Below are positions 23,990 to 30,788 of a stretch of 38,929 bases of DNA, piece after piece. The DNA is taken from positions 1 through 38,929 of the forward strand of contig JAJYZA010000007.1 of the NCBI GenBank assembly GCA_021800365.1. Direction: 5' to 3'. Every line of letters starts with the position of its first letter. Positions within the stretch are counted from its first letter, which is position 1. Position numbers and translations under genes: made by a program. The notes under the pieces were generated by a model. It was not told the origin of the DNA. It did no database searches and was given only the letters and a program-made list of their open reading frames with translations. This DNA is from Nanobdellota archaeon. GTDB lineage: Archaea > Nanobdellota > Nanobdellia > Parvarchaeales > Parvarchaeaceae.

Positions 23990-24916
23990 ATGAAATCCGT
24001 AATAATAAACTGTGATCCTGGAATTGATGATGCACTGGCAATAATGCTGGCTATAAAATCTAAGCGCTTAGATATAGCTGGGATAACCACATCATTCGGC
24101 AATACGTCAGTGCAAAGGACGACGGATAACGCACTCGCATTGCTAGATTATCTCGGCGTAAAGATCCCTGTTGCACAGGGTGCAGGAAAACCCGTAATCG
24201 GTAAGAGGATAAAAGCGAATTACGTACATGGCGAAAATGGTTTTGCAAACATAGTGCTTCCCAAAAAATCCATGTCCGTGCCAGAAAATGCAGATGATTT
24301 TATAATAAAAAACGTAGAATCCGGGCGCGTAGACACGCTGATAAGTACCGGTCCGCTTACTAATATCATAACCGCTTTTAAGAAGAAGCCGGACATAATG
24401 CACAGGGTAAAAGATTTGATAATAATGGGCGCGGCGATAACGGAACCGGGCAGCGTAACGCGGGTAGCTGAATTTAATTTTTATTGTGACCCATACGCGG
24501 CAGATGAGATACTGCACACCTCCGTAAAGAAAACCCTCATCTCACGAGACGTTACGCAACGTGTCATCCTAAAACCGACCGATTTGCAGCGTTTCGGCGA
24601 TGGTAAGGTGGCCAAGCTCGCCGTAAAACTTATACGTTTCTATCAGAAATTTTATGTAAACGTCTTAAAATTAGAAGGTAATCCGTTGCCGGATGCGCTG
24701 ACGGTCGGATATGCCATAAATAAAGACTTTATAGAAACGAAGGATATGGACGTAGTTGTAGAGACCGAGGGAATACATACGCACGGTATGTCGATAGCCG
24801 AAAGACGAGAAGGGAAATTTCAGGAAGAGGCGAAATTGAACGCTGCGGTAAGCGTTAAAGTAAACGCTAAGGAATTTATAGATTATTTTATAGAAACTTT
24901 ATCCTCAAAGGATTAA
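23990..24916 (+). CDS. Nucleoside hydrolase-family protein
   Basis: The 308-residue protein of the inosine-uridine nucleoside hydrolase family would split nucleosides into base and ribose. The calcium site is present: INCDPGIDDA (6-15) with Asp9, Asp13 and Asp14, the GPLTNI loop (121-126), EFNFYCDPYAA (161-171) and Asp235 in NPLPDALTVG (231-240). Two usual residues differ: the first Asp of the DxDxGxxDD signature is Asn7, and the His just before the last Asp, the leaving-group acid in the Crithidia enzyme, is Pro234. The activity or base preference may therefore differ from the textbook enzymes. TATA-like sequence lies about 45 nt upstream. Confidence 0.85.
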   Translation: MKSVIINCDPGIDDALAIMLAIKSKRLDIAGITTSFGNTSVQRTTDNALALLDYLGVKIPVAQGAGKPVIGKRIKANYVHGENGFANIVLPKKSMSVPENADDFIIKNVESGRVDTLISTGPLTNIITAFKKKPDIMHRVKDLIIMGAAITEPGSVTRVAEFNFYCDPYAADEILHTSVKKTLISRDVTQRVILKPTDLQRFGDGKVAKLAVKLIRFYQKFYVNVLKLEGNPLPDALTVGYAINKDFIETKDMDVVVETEGIHTHGMSIAERREGKFQEEAKLNAAVSVKVNAKEFIDYFIETLSSKD

Positions 24917-25030
24917 ATATAGATTCAAGTAACTGATATGGCTCTTTTTACATAAAATTGAGCAGAAAATCACGATTCTAATCATGAAATAAATGCGACG
25001 GGGGACAGAATGAATATTATGAGGAACGGG
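24917..25030. other. Intergenic stretch before duplicated block B
   Basis: I see no gene or clear structure here. The sequence changes from unique to duplicated at 25031. Confidence 0.4.
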
Positions 25031-25141
25031 GAGTAATTAAAGGAAGTGAACGTTTAACAAATACGTTGGAAATTCCTCTTTCGAAAGATGTTCGGGTAAA
25101 TTTCACGGAGTATATCTTTGTGGATTAAACAAAGCCATTGA

Positions 25142-26878
25142 TTATATCTCCGAGACGTATCCAGAAGCTCCATTTTTATCGGCTTCAAGATATCCTTTGG
25201 TGTCCAGTTTCATCTTTATTTTTCCCTTCTTCAACCCGAGATGTCCGAGGTACTCCATGAACTTCTTAGGAGTCTCGTTTGTGCCGCCTTTGCTGAACAA
25301 TATCCTTTTTGCTCCTTTCTCTTTCGCCCTTTCCACCAAGTCCCTGCGGACCGCATCGAATATCCTAGGCTTCCTGAAGGTCCTGTGTCCCTCGACCGAA
25401 TCGACCAGAAAAGTCCCATCCCCCACGTAGCATATCGCGCTTCCTAGTGTCTTGCCCCCGATATCGTATCTTACCAGCGTGAACCTATCGTCCTTGCAGT
25501 ATTCATAGATACCTTCATTATAACTTCTCGGAAGGTATACGCAGGCGATCTGCACCCTGCTGTCATAATCAAGAGGATCATTGCTCTCTACGGCAGAAAG
25601 CATCGCATTTCCCCCCGAAAAACCAGTATCCCTGTAATCCATGCAGGCAAGAACATCGTTTATGGATTCATCCTTAGTACTCTTTAGTATATTTATCGCT
25701 TTGTCCACTTCATCCCTGTTTACATAAGAAATGATCTCAGGCAGCTTCGACTTATACGATGAATTGAATGAATTTCTCGCTCTGTTGACCGCCTTTTCCC
25801 CGACGATGCCGGAGGCGAGTCTAAATGCCTCTTCTTCCTTTAGCTTATCTCTGGATCCAGTCACTGCAAGCAATAAAAGATAGGGCAGCTTACTTCTGTC
25901 TATATCCATCTTGTCGCCCCCATCGGAAATGCTGTATTCTTTCCTATTCCTTTCCGTTGACTTATTAATCAGCCTGGCCAGTCCTTTTCTTTTCTCTTTG
26001 TTGACAGAAAACAGCATAAGCATCTTCTCTATGCCAAGCTCCTTGCTTATCCCATAAGTATCGGATACGTATCTGTAAGCCAGTTTCCCATATGTTTTTA
26101 TGTTCTCCCTGGTAGGTAAAGGCAGGATGCAGCCGGATTTGACGTAAGCAAAGACCGCATCAAAATCCTCTTTCTGATCTATCAGCTTATCTAACCCTTT
26201 TTGGCTTATGGTGGTAATGTCCTTGTAATCTAGTAGCTCTAATGCCTGTTTTCCAACCTTGTTTACTATACCACATGCCGCCCTCACGGCATCTTTATCC
26301 TTCGTGTAAATTGCAATCTTTCCAAGCCCCCAAGCGACCCCCTCTGCGGCATCCCCCCCGCATCTTCCGATCGTCCTTGCAGATTCTATGACGGTATCTT
26401 TATCCCTCGTTTCAAATGCGATGTCCCCCAGCCCCCAAGCGACCTCTCTTGCAGTAACTCCTTCATATCTTCCAATCATCCTTGCAGATTCTATGACTGC
26501 ATCTTTATCCTTCGTGTAAATTGCAATTCCCCTCAGCCCAGAAGCGACCCCCTCTGCGGCATCCCCCCCGCATCTTCCGATCGTCCTTGCAGATTCTATG
26601 ACGGTATCTTTATCTTTAGCGCCTATTGCAATCTCTCCCAGCCAGTAAGCGACACGCATCGCAGTAACTCCTTCATATCTCCCAATCATCCTTGCAGATT
26701 CTATGACGGTATCTTTATCCTTAGTGCCCATCGCAATCTCTCCCAGCCAGTAAGCGACCCCCTCCGCAAAATTTCTTTCATATTTCCCAATCGTCTCTTC
26801 AGCAGCAAGCCTTGCGTTGCGTCCAAGTGCGTCTATCCTCAAAATATGGTTTTTCTCAAGTAAAGTCTCAAGCTTCAT
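25142..26878 (-). CDS. Repeat-family protein copy 4, complete and shortest
   Basis: The product has 578 residues: leader of 21, five helical units (22-196) and the 382-residue common region. The 43-residue divergent unit is missing. Units 3 and 5 both contain the unusual RTIGRCGGDAAEGVA, and units 2 and 4 both contain RMIGRYEGVTA, so a two-unit block was duplicated. Tracts in the C-terminal region follow copy 3 (NILKSTKDES, YNEGIYEYCKDD) and copy 5 (FSKGGTNETPKKFMEYLG), while the flanks follow copy 2. Function unknown. Confidence 0.85.
   Translation of the reverse strand: MKLETLLEKNHILRIDALGRNARLAAEETIGKYERNFAEGVAYWLGEIAMGTKDKDTVIESARMIGRYEGVTAMRVAYWLGEIAIGAKDKDTVIESARTIGRCGGDAAEGVASGLRGIAIYTKDKDAVIESARMIGRYEGVTAREVAWGLGDIAFETRDKDTVIESARTIGRCGGDAAEGVAWGLGKIAIYTKDKDAVRAACGIVNKVGKQALELLDYKDITTISQKGLDKLIDQKEDFDAVFAYVKSGCILPLPTRENIKTYGKLAYRYVSDTYGISKELGIEKMLMLFSVNKEKRKGLARLINKSTERNRKEYSISDGGDKMDIDRSKLPYLLLLAVTGSRDKLKEEEAFRLASGIVGEKAVNRARNSFNSSYKSKLPEIISYVNRDEVDKAINILKSTKDESINDVLACMDYRDTGFSGGNAMLSAVESNDPLDYDSRVQIACVYLPRSYNEGIYEYCKDDRFTLVRYDIGGKTLGSAICYVGDGTFLVDSVEGHRTFRKPRIFDAVRRDLVERAKEKGAKRILFSKGGTNETPKKFMEYLGHLGLKKGKIKMKLDTKGYLEADKNGASGYVSEI
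26291..26815 (-). repeat. Five tandem 105-bp coding repeats (copy 4)
   Basis: The order of unit types is A-B-C-B-C, where B has RMIGRYEGVTA and C has RCGGDAAEGVA. The tract CTCTGCGGCATCCCCCCCGC is shared by the two C units, which indicates duplication of a 210-bp pair. Confidence 0.85.
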
Positions 26879-26900
26879 AGTGTTTATTGAATATAATTAG

Positions 26901-26908
26901 TATATAAC
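26901..26908 (-). promoter_or_regulatory. TATA box of repeat-family copy 4
   Basis: TTATATA on the minus strand ends 22 nt before the ATG at 26878. About 50 bases further upstream are also shared with copy 2. Confidence 0.6.
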
Positions 26909-27133
26909 GCTTTTTATTCTCAAGTAGTAAGTAAAATGTATATATGCGAATAAGTTAAAAGCGAAGATCCTTCGCTCCATTTAGCCTGTAGGAAGACCAA
27001 TACGAAAAGGTAGACATGGATTGTAAAGTCTTAAATAAAAGGAAAAAGAAATATTTCTGACTTATAAATTTGACAATGGCCCTTGCGAAATAGGGAGCAA
27101 ATAAAGGACTTTTAAGCAGTCACATTATACTTA

Positions 27134-27141
27134 TTTATAAA
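27134..27141 (+). promoter_or_regulatory. TATA box before nadM
   Basis: TTTATAAA lies just upstream of the element-derived left end. Transcription from it would start near 27165, inside the palindrome, so the nadM leader would consist almost entirely of mobile-element sequence. Confidence 0.45.
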
Positions 27142-27147
27142 GTGTTA

Positions 27148-27242
27148 GCGGGAAAACCCACGATTTAAATCGTGGGATGAAAGCGAACGCAAAAATGGAA
27201 AACATAAATAACAGGAGAGGTAAAATAACAATATGTTGACAG
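27148..27242 (+). mobile_element. Solo left end of the tnpB-type element
   Basis: This stretch matches the left end at 22291-22385: GGAAAACCCAC, a hairpin, GCGAAC, AAAAATGG, AACATAAATA, ATAACAATATG and TGACAG in the same order and spacing. The hairpin here is the perfect 20-base palindrome CCCACGATTTAAATCGTGGG (27157-27176). Homology stops five codons after the element's ATG, where the nadM sequence takes over. No right end is adjacent. Confidence 0.75.
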
Positions 27243-27769
27243 ACAATAACATGCGTGCTCTTTTAGTGGGGAGGTTCCAGCCGTTTCACAATGGCCATCT
27301 CAACCTAGTCGAGAAGATACTTGAAAAAAGCGATTCTATAATCATAGTTATAGGGAGTGCACAGCACTCTTACACCCTAGAGAATCCCTTTACGGCTGGG
27401 GAACGCTTAGAAATGATTTCAGCGGTCTTAAAAGAATCAGTGCACAAAGATTTTTATATAGTGCCAGTGGAAGACGTGGATTCAAATTCTATTTGGGTCT
27501 CACACATAGAGACATTAGTGCCTAAATTTGATGTGATATTTACAAATAATCCGCTTGTTAGAACACTTTTCTTGGATAAAGGATACAAGGTCGAATCGAC
27601 GAGTTTGCATGATCGGAGTGATCTTTCCGGCACAAATATAAGGAAAAAGATGTTAAAAGGTGAACACTGGGAGCAGTTAGTGCCGGTGCAGATTTCAAAG
27701 TACATAAAACAAATCGGTGGCGTAAAAAGGATAGCGATGATTGCAAAGTCAGATAAAGCGACACTTTAG
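27233..27769 (+). CDS. nadM: Nicotinamide/nicotinate mononucleotide adenylyltransferase
   Basis: This archaeal-type adenylyltransferase joins ATP with NMN or NaMN to give NAD or NaAD. The nucleotide-binding motif GRFQPFHNGH is at 13-22 and LSGTNIR at 131-137. Archaeal relatives begin at the Met equivalent to residue 7 (MRALLVGRFQ, ATG at 27251). The upstream ATG at 27233 is the start codon of the tnpB-type left end and has GGAGAGGT about 11 nt before it, so the protein probably carries six extra residues (MLTDNN) from the element. It is the first of five NAD-pathway genes in the next 8 kb. Confidence 0.93.
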   Translation: MLTDNNMRALLVGRFQPFHNGHLNLVEKILEKSDSIIIVIGSAQHSYTLENPFTAGERLEMISAVLKESVHKDFYIVPVEDVDSNSIWVSHIETLVPKFDVIFTNNPLVRTLFLDKGYKVESTSLHDRSDLSGTNIRKKMLKGEHWEQLVPVQISKYIKQIGGVKRIAMIAKSDKATL

Positions 27770-27887
27770 CAAAAACCTCCAATATAAAATGATTTTAAAA
27801 CCAAATATTTTGCCGGGGTGCGCAACAGTAAATTTACATTTCTTCTAGTGGCCCGCGTGGCCAAAGTACAACAAATTTTAAAAAAGA

Positions 27888-27905
27888 TAAGGTATTAATA
27901 CCTTA
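27888..27905. promoter_or_regulatory. 18-bp palindrome, candidate operator of the toxin-antitoxin operon
   Basis: TAAGGTATTAATACCTTA is a perfect inverted repeat ending 16 nt before the antitoxin ATG at 27922, overlapping the expected transcription start. It overlaps a second small palindrome CCTTAAGG (27901-27908). Its position and symmetry fit a dimeric repressor, and the antitoxin has a ribbon-helix-helix-like N-terminus. Confidence 0.6.
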
Positions 27906-27921
27906 AGGGATAATAATTATT

Positions 27922-28434
27922 ATGGAACTAAAAGCTTACATCAATGACGAAGTCGGCAAAAGTTTAAGAGACGGTGCACTAAAACGTTTTGGCTATTTTA
28001 AAGGTTCATTAAGCAAGGCGGTAGAAGAAGCAGTAATTCAATGGTTGAAAACAAATGAGCGTATTAATGAAAGGATACAGAAAATCATGGAGAAAGCTGC
28101 CAACGATCCAGAGGTTATTGCCATATTCGTCTTTGGGAGTTTTGCCGAAAAGAAAACGAATTATAGGGATGTGGATTTGGCGTTCCTATTGGCTAAGGAC
28201 AAAGACGAACTATCAGTACTTTCTAAATATGAAGACTACGAGAATGATCCAAAACTGGACATTTCTTGCCTGAACTCTTTGGCGGTTAATGTAAAAAAAG
28301 AAGTTTTGGACAACGGTACAATGCTGTTCTGCAAAGATAAGTCAAAGCTTTATGCTTTTGCAATGCGCACATTAATGGAATATGAGGAGTTTAAACACGT
28401 CTACGAATTAATGGTTTATGGAAATACTAACTAG
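27922..28434 (+). CDS. mntA: MNT-type antitoxin nucleotidyltransferase with RHH-like N-terminus
   Basis: The 170-residue protein has a minimal nucleotidyltransferase domain: FVFGSFAEKKTNYRDVDLAF (69-88) with Gly72-Ser73 and Asp83/Asp85, the acid pair that binds metal and ATP. In MntA/HepT pairs this enzyme adds AMP to the HEPN toxin and so silences it. The first 45 residues (ELKAYINDEV, then helix, then FKGSLSKAVEEAVIQWLK) look like a ribbon-helix-helix DNA-binding domain, which a minimal MNT protein does not need. The toxin gene overlaps by 17 nt. Confidence 0.8.
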   Translation: MELKAYINDEVGKSLRDGALKRFGYFKGSLSKAVEEAVIQWLKTNERINERIQKIMEKAANDPEVIAIFVFGSFAEKKTNYRDVDLAFLLAKDKDELSVLSKYEDYENDPKLDISCLNSLAVNVKKEVLDNGTMLFCKDKSKLYAFAMRTLMEYEEFKHVYELMVYGNTN

Positions 28435-28855
28435 GTTAGAAGAAAAATTAGCCGACATAAAAGGTTATCTCGGTGAAATCGAGAGCAAGCTTCCTGCATC
28501 ATTAGAAAATTATAGGGCCGCGGATTTCACCCTCAAAAGGGCTACAGAACGGGACCTACAACTCATCAATGATGGCGAGATAGACGTTTTAGCACTCCTA
28601 GTAAAACTTAAGGAGCTGACAATAGCCTCTTCTGAAGAAGGGCTAATAGATAAATTTAATAATCTACTGAGCAGGAAAACACTAAACCACCTACGGGAGT
28701 TTCGTCGCCTCAGAAACATGTTAACGCATGCATACAAGAACGAGGTTTATGATGAAGTCGTCTTTAATTCAGCAAAAAAATCCGTCGATGTGCGCACCTT
28801 TATCAAAGAGGTAGAAAGGATACTTAAGCCTTCGGAGACGGATAAAATCAGATAG
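28418..28855 (+). CDS. hepT: HEPN-domain toxin (HepT/DUF86-like)
   Basis: This 145-residue helical protein has the HEPN ribonuclease motif Rx4HxY as RNMLTHAY (99-106). In known HepT toxins the Arg and His cleave RNA and the Tyr is the residue modified by the partner nucleotidyltransferase. The gene overlaps the end of mntA by 17 nt, which couples translation of toxin to antitoxin. The long central helices (LKRATERDLQLINDGEIDVLA) are typical of DUF86. The pair sits as an insertion between nadM and the nitrilase genes, as is common for mobile toxin-antitoxin modules. Confidence 0.85.
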   Translation: MEILTRLEEKLADIKGYLGEIESKLPASLENYRAADFTLKRATERDLQLINDGEIDVLALLVKLKELTIASSEEGLIDKFNNLLSRKTLNHLREFRRLRNMLTHAYKNEVYDEVVFNSAKKSVDVRTFIKEVERILKPSETDKIR

Positions 28856-28976
28856 CACGCCGCTTTAGCTTCTAGTGCATGTTAAAATTGCGCGCTACAA
28901 ATGCCAAATTAAGCAGAATAAGCGTTATTTATAAGTAGTAATCTATTTATATGCCTTCCAATCATATAATATCAAT

Positions 28977-29756
28977 ATGGTAACTGATAGTTACAAGGTG
29001 GGTCTGATAAGGCTGTTAACGCCAAAAGCGTATATCACCGAAAAGACCAATCTGCAAGCCACGCTAGGATGCATAACCGCAGGGAAAGAATTGGGGTTAG
29101 ATTTGCTCGTAGGCCCGGAATGGGGGCTGATGTTAGGCCAGGATGAAGATGCCGAACTCTCTCCAAAGGACGCCACAAAATTTTATCCTGCAAACCCTTG
29201 GCGGTTGCCATATTCTCCGCGCGAGGCCAGAAAAATAATAAATTTGCTTAAAGACGCTACAAAAGGCAGCGATATGATAGTTATGCCGGGCACGATGATG
29301 ATTTACACATCTGCATTAAAGCTATACAATGTGATGCCAGTATTCAGGGATGGAAAAGTGATATATTCTGTTTTTAAGAATAAGGACGGCTGCAGCACTG
29401 AATATAATTTAGATGGAACACTTAAGTTAGCCTTGCAGGCGCAGGGAAAAAAGAGGGTATCTTCCTTCGAATGCGCCGGAATCAAGTTCGGCGTTGAGAT
29501 ATGTGCTGATCGCGGTTTACTAGCCAGCAGCCTGCCTTCGCGATCTTTAGATATCCAGGTACTGTCTTCTTCGGGAGTGTGCTATACAGAAACCCTCGCC
29601 TTAAAGGAGACTGGATATGTTGTGTGTGCAGATGGCAATACTGCTAGTTCTAACGTAAGAACGGCGACAAATTGGCCAGCAGATGCGCGTCTCAGAATAT
29701 ACGATGAACTGGACGTTTACACGCTTCCAAAGGTTAAAGGCCGATATGTCGGATGA
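28977..29756 (+). CDS. Nitrilase-superfamily (carbon-nitrogen hydrolase) protein 1
   Basis: A 259-residue protein with the Glu-Lys-Cys arrangement of the nitrilase superfamily: VGPEWGL (Glu48), VIYSVFKNKDG (Lys134) and FGVEICADRG (Cys176). Members cut amides or nitriles, or serve as glutaminase domains, for instance in glutamine-dependent NAD synthetase. The protein is slightly shorter than usual (260-300). It is followed by a paralogue whose ATG overlaps its last codons by 11 nt, so the two are coupled. The location inside a NAD gene island is suggestive, since the nadE here lacks a glutaminase domain, but a link is inference. Confidence 0.75.
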   Translation: MVTDSYKVGLIRLLTPKAYITEKTNLQATLGCITAGKELGLDLLVGPEWGLMLGQDEDAELSPKDATKFYPANPWRLPYSPREARKIINLLKDATKGSDMIVMPGTMMIYTSALKLYNVMPVFRDGKVIYSVFKNKDGCSTEYNLDGTLKLALQAQGKKRVSSFECAGIKFGVEICADRGLLASSLPSRSLDIQVLSSSGVCYTETLALKETGYVVCADGNTASSNVRTATNWPADARLRIYDELDVYTLPKVKGRYVG

Positions 29757-30570
29757 AAGTTATTATGTAGGCATAATAAAATTAAATACAGGTTTTAGCC
29801 ATAATAAAGGACATAATACCCGAACAACAATTAAATGCATAAAAGAAGGTGTGAAGCGGGGTTTAGATTTAATTGTAGGGCCCGAGTGGGGTTTAGCATC
29901 TAAATATTCACTGACCGATAAGTTTGCCCCGCGCGATGCAGTAAATCTTTTTGCAGCGGTGTACCCAGATGTACCAAAAACGGCTATTAAAAGGAGCAGT
30001 TTGCCGTATTCTCCGCGCGAGGCCAGAAAACTAATCAATATAATCAAGGACATAACAAAAGGAAGCAATGCAATAGTTATGCCCGGCACTATGATGATTT
30101 ACACAAATGGAAAAAACCTGTATAACGTGATGCCAGTATTCAGGGATGGAAAAGTGATATATTCTGTTTTTAAGAATGAGAACGGCGGTAGTTGTAACTT
30201 TGATTTAGACTGTGCGCTGCACTTATGCGCTCCCGGGCGAGATTCAGAAGACGCGCGCGTATCCACTTTTAAGCAGAATGGCTTACACTTTGGTGTGGAG
30301 ATATGTGCAGACAGGGGCTTATTAAGAACAAAAGTCGCGCCACGGTCATTAGATGTGCAAGTTTTATCCTCCTGTGGCTTGGATGATACCGAAACAGACG
30401 CATTAAAGAACGATGGATACCAAATATGTTCGGATGGCCAGTCTGGGCTTTCTTATGTAAGTACAAAAGACGGTACAGAGCATCTTCCTCCGCTTAATAA
30501 ATCTACCAGCGCGTCTCTAGAAATTTATGGTATTCGTCGGGCAAAAACGGGGAAAATACGCGGGGTCTAA
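29746..30570 (+). CDS. Nitrilase-superfamily protein 2
   Basis: The ATG at 29746 (MSDESYYVGIIKL) is the natural start because it aligns with the first residues of the upstream paralogue; frames read from 29683 lie inside that gene. The 274-residue product keeps Glu47 (VGPEWGL), Lys143 (VIYSVFKNENG) and Cys187 (FGVEICADRG). Some DNA tracts are identical to the first gene (AACGTGATGCCAGTATTCAG region), so the pair arose by recent tandem duplication or is being homogenised. The two may act as a hetero-oligomer. Confidence 0.75.
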   Translation: MSDESYYVGIIKLNTGFSHNKGHNTRTTIKCIKEGVKRGLDLIVGPEWGLASKYSLTDKFAPRDAVNLFAAVYPDVPKTAIKRSSLPYSPREARKLINIIKDITKGSNAIVMPGTMMIYTNGKNLYNVMPVFRDGKVIYSVFKNENGGSCNFDLDCALHLCAPGRDSEDARVSTFKQNGLHFGVEICADRGLLRTKVAPRSLDVQVLSSCGLDDTETDALKNDGYQICSDGQSGLSYVSTKDGTEHLPPLNKSTSASLEIYGIRRAKTGKIRGV

Positions 30571-30605
30571 ATCATGTTAACAAGCCATAAAAAAGGAGAT
30601 ATAAA

Positions 30606-30725
30606 ATTGGAATAATCCGAGTAGACGACTCACAGTTAGAAACATGTGGAACAGACTTTACGCTAAACTGCATAAAATACGGTATAACGTTAGGATTTGA
30701 CCTGAAGTCTGTCACACGACCATGA
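30606..30725 (+). pseudogene. Third nitrilase-like copy, truncated remnant
   Basis: Thirty-five bases after nitrilase 2, a frame without ATG reads IGIIRVDDSQLETCGTDFTL and NCIKYGITLGFDLKSVTRP, then TGA. It aligns with the N-terminus of the other two (VGIIKLNTGF...TTIKCIKEGVKRGLDLIVGPE). A ribosome-binding-like GGAG (30595-30598) survives upstream. The rest of the gene is lost. The promoter of the NAD kinase gene begins right after it. Confidence 0.7.
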
Positions 30726-30788
30726 TTCATGCGCGAAAAACCAGATGAGTCGTTTAATTATAAATAGTTTTGAATACACGTCTTAATT

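Larger units (their letters stand above)
25031..26966. repeat. Duplicated block B (partner of 7485-9654)
   Basis: This block contains copy 4 plus the same noncoding flanks as copy 2: about 110 bases past the stop (including the palindrome CTTTCGAAAG) and about 90 bases upstream of the start. The break points are sharp at GAGTAATTAAAGG and AAAGCGAAG. No terminal inverted repeat or flanking direct repeat was seen at the edges. Confidence 0.8.

Noticed and set aside
28977-30570. The nitrilase genes as the glutaminase half of a split NadE
   Set aside because: Not rejected as an idea but not used as the annotation: the sequences show only the nitrilase triad, and nothing specific to NadE glutaminase domains could be recognised.
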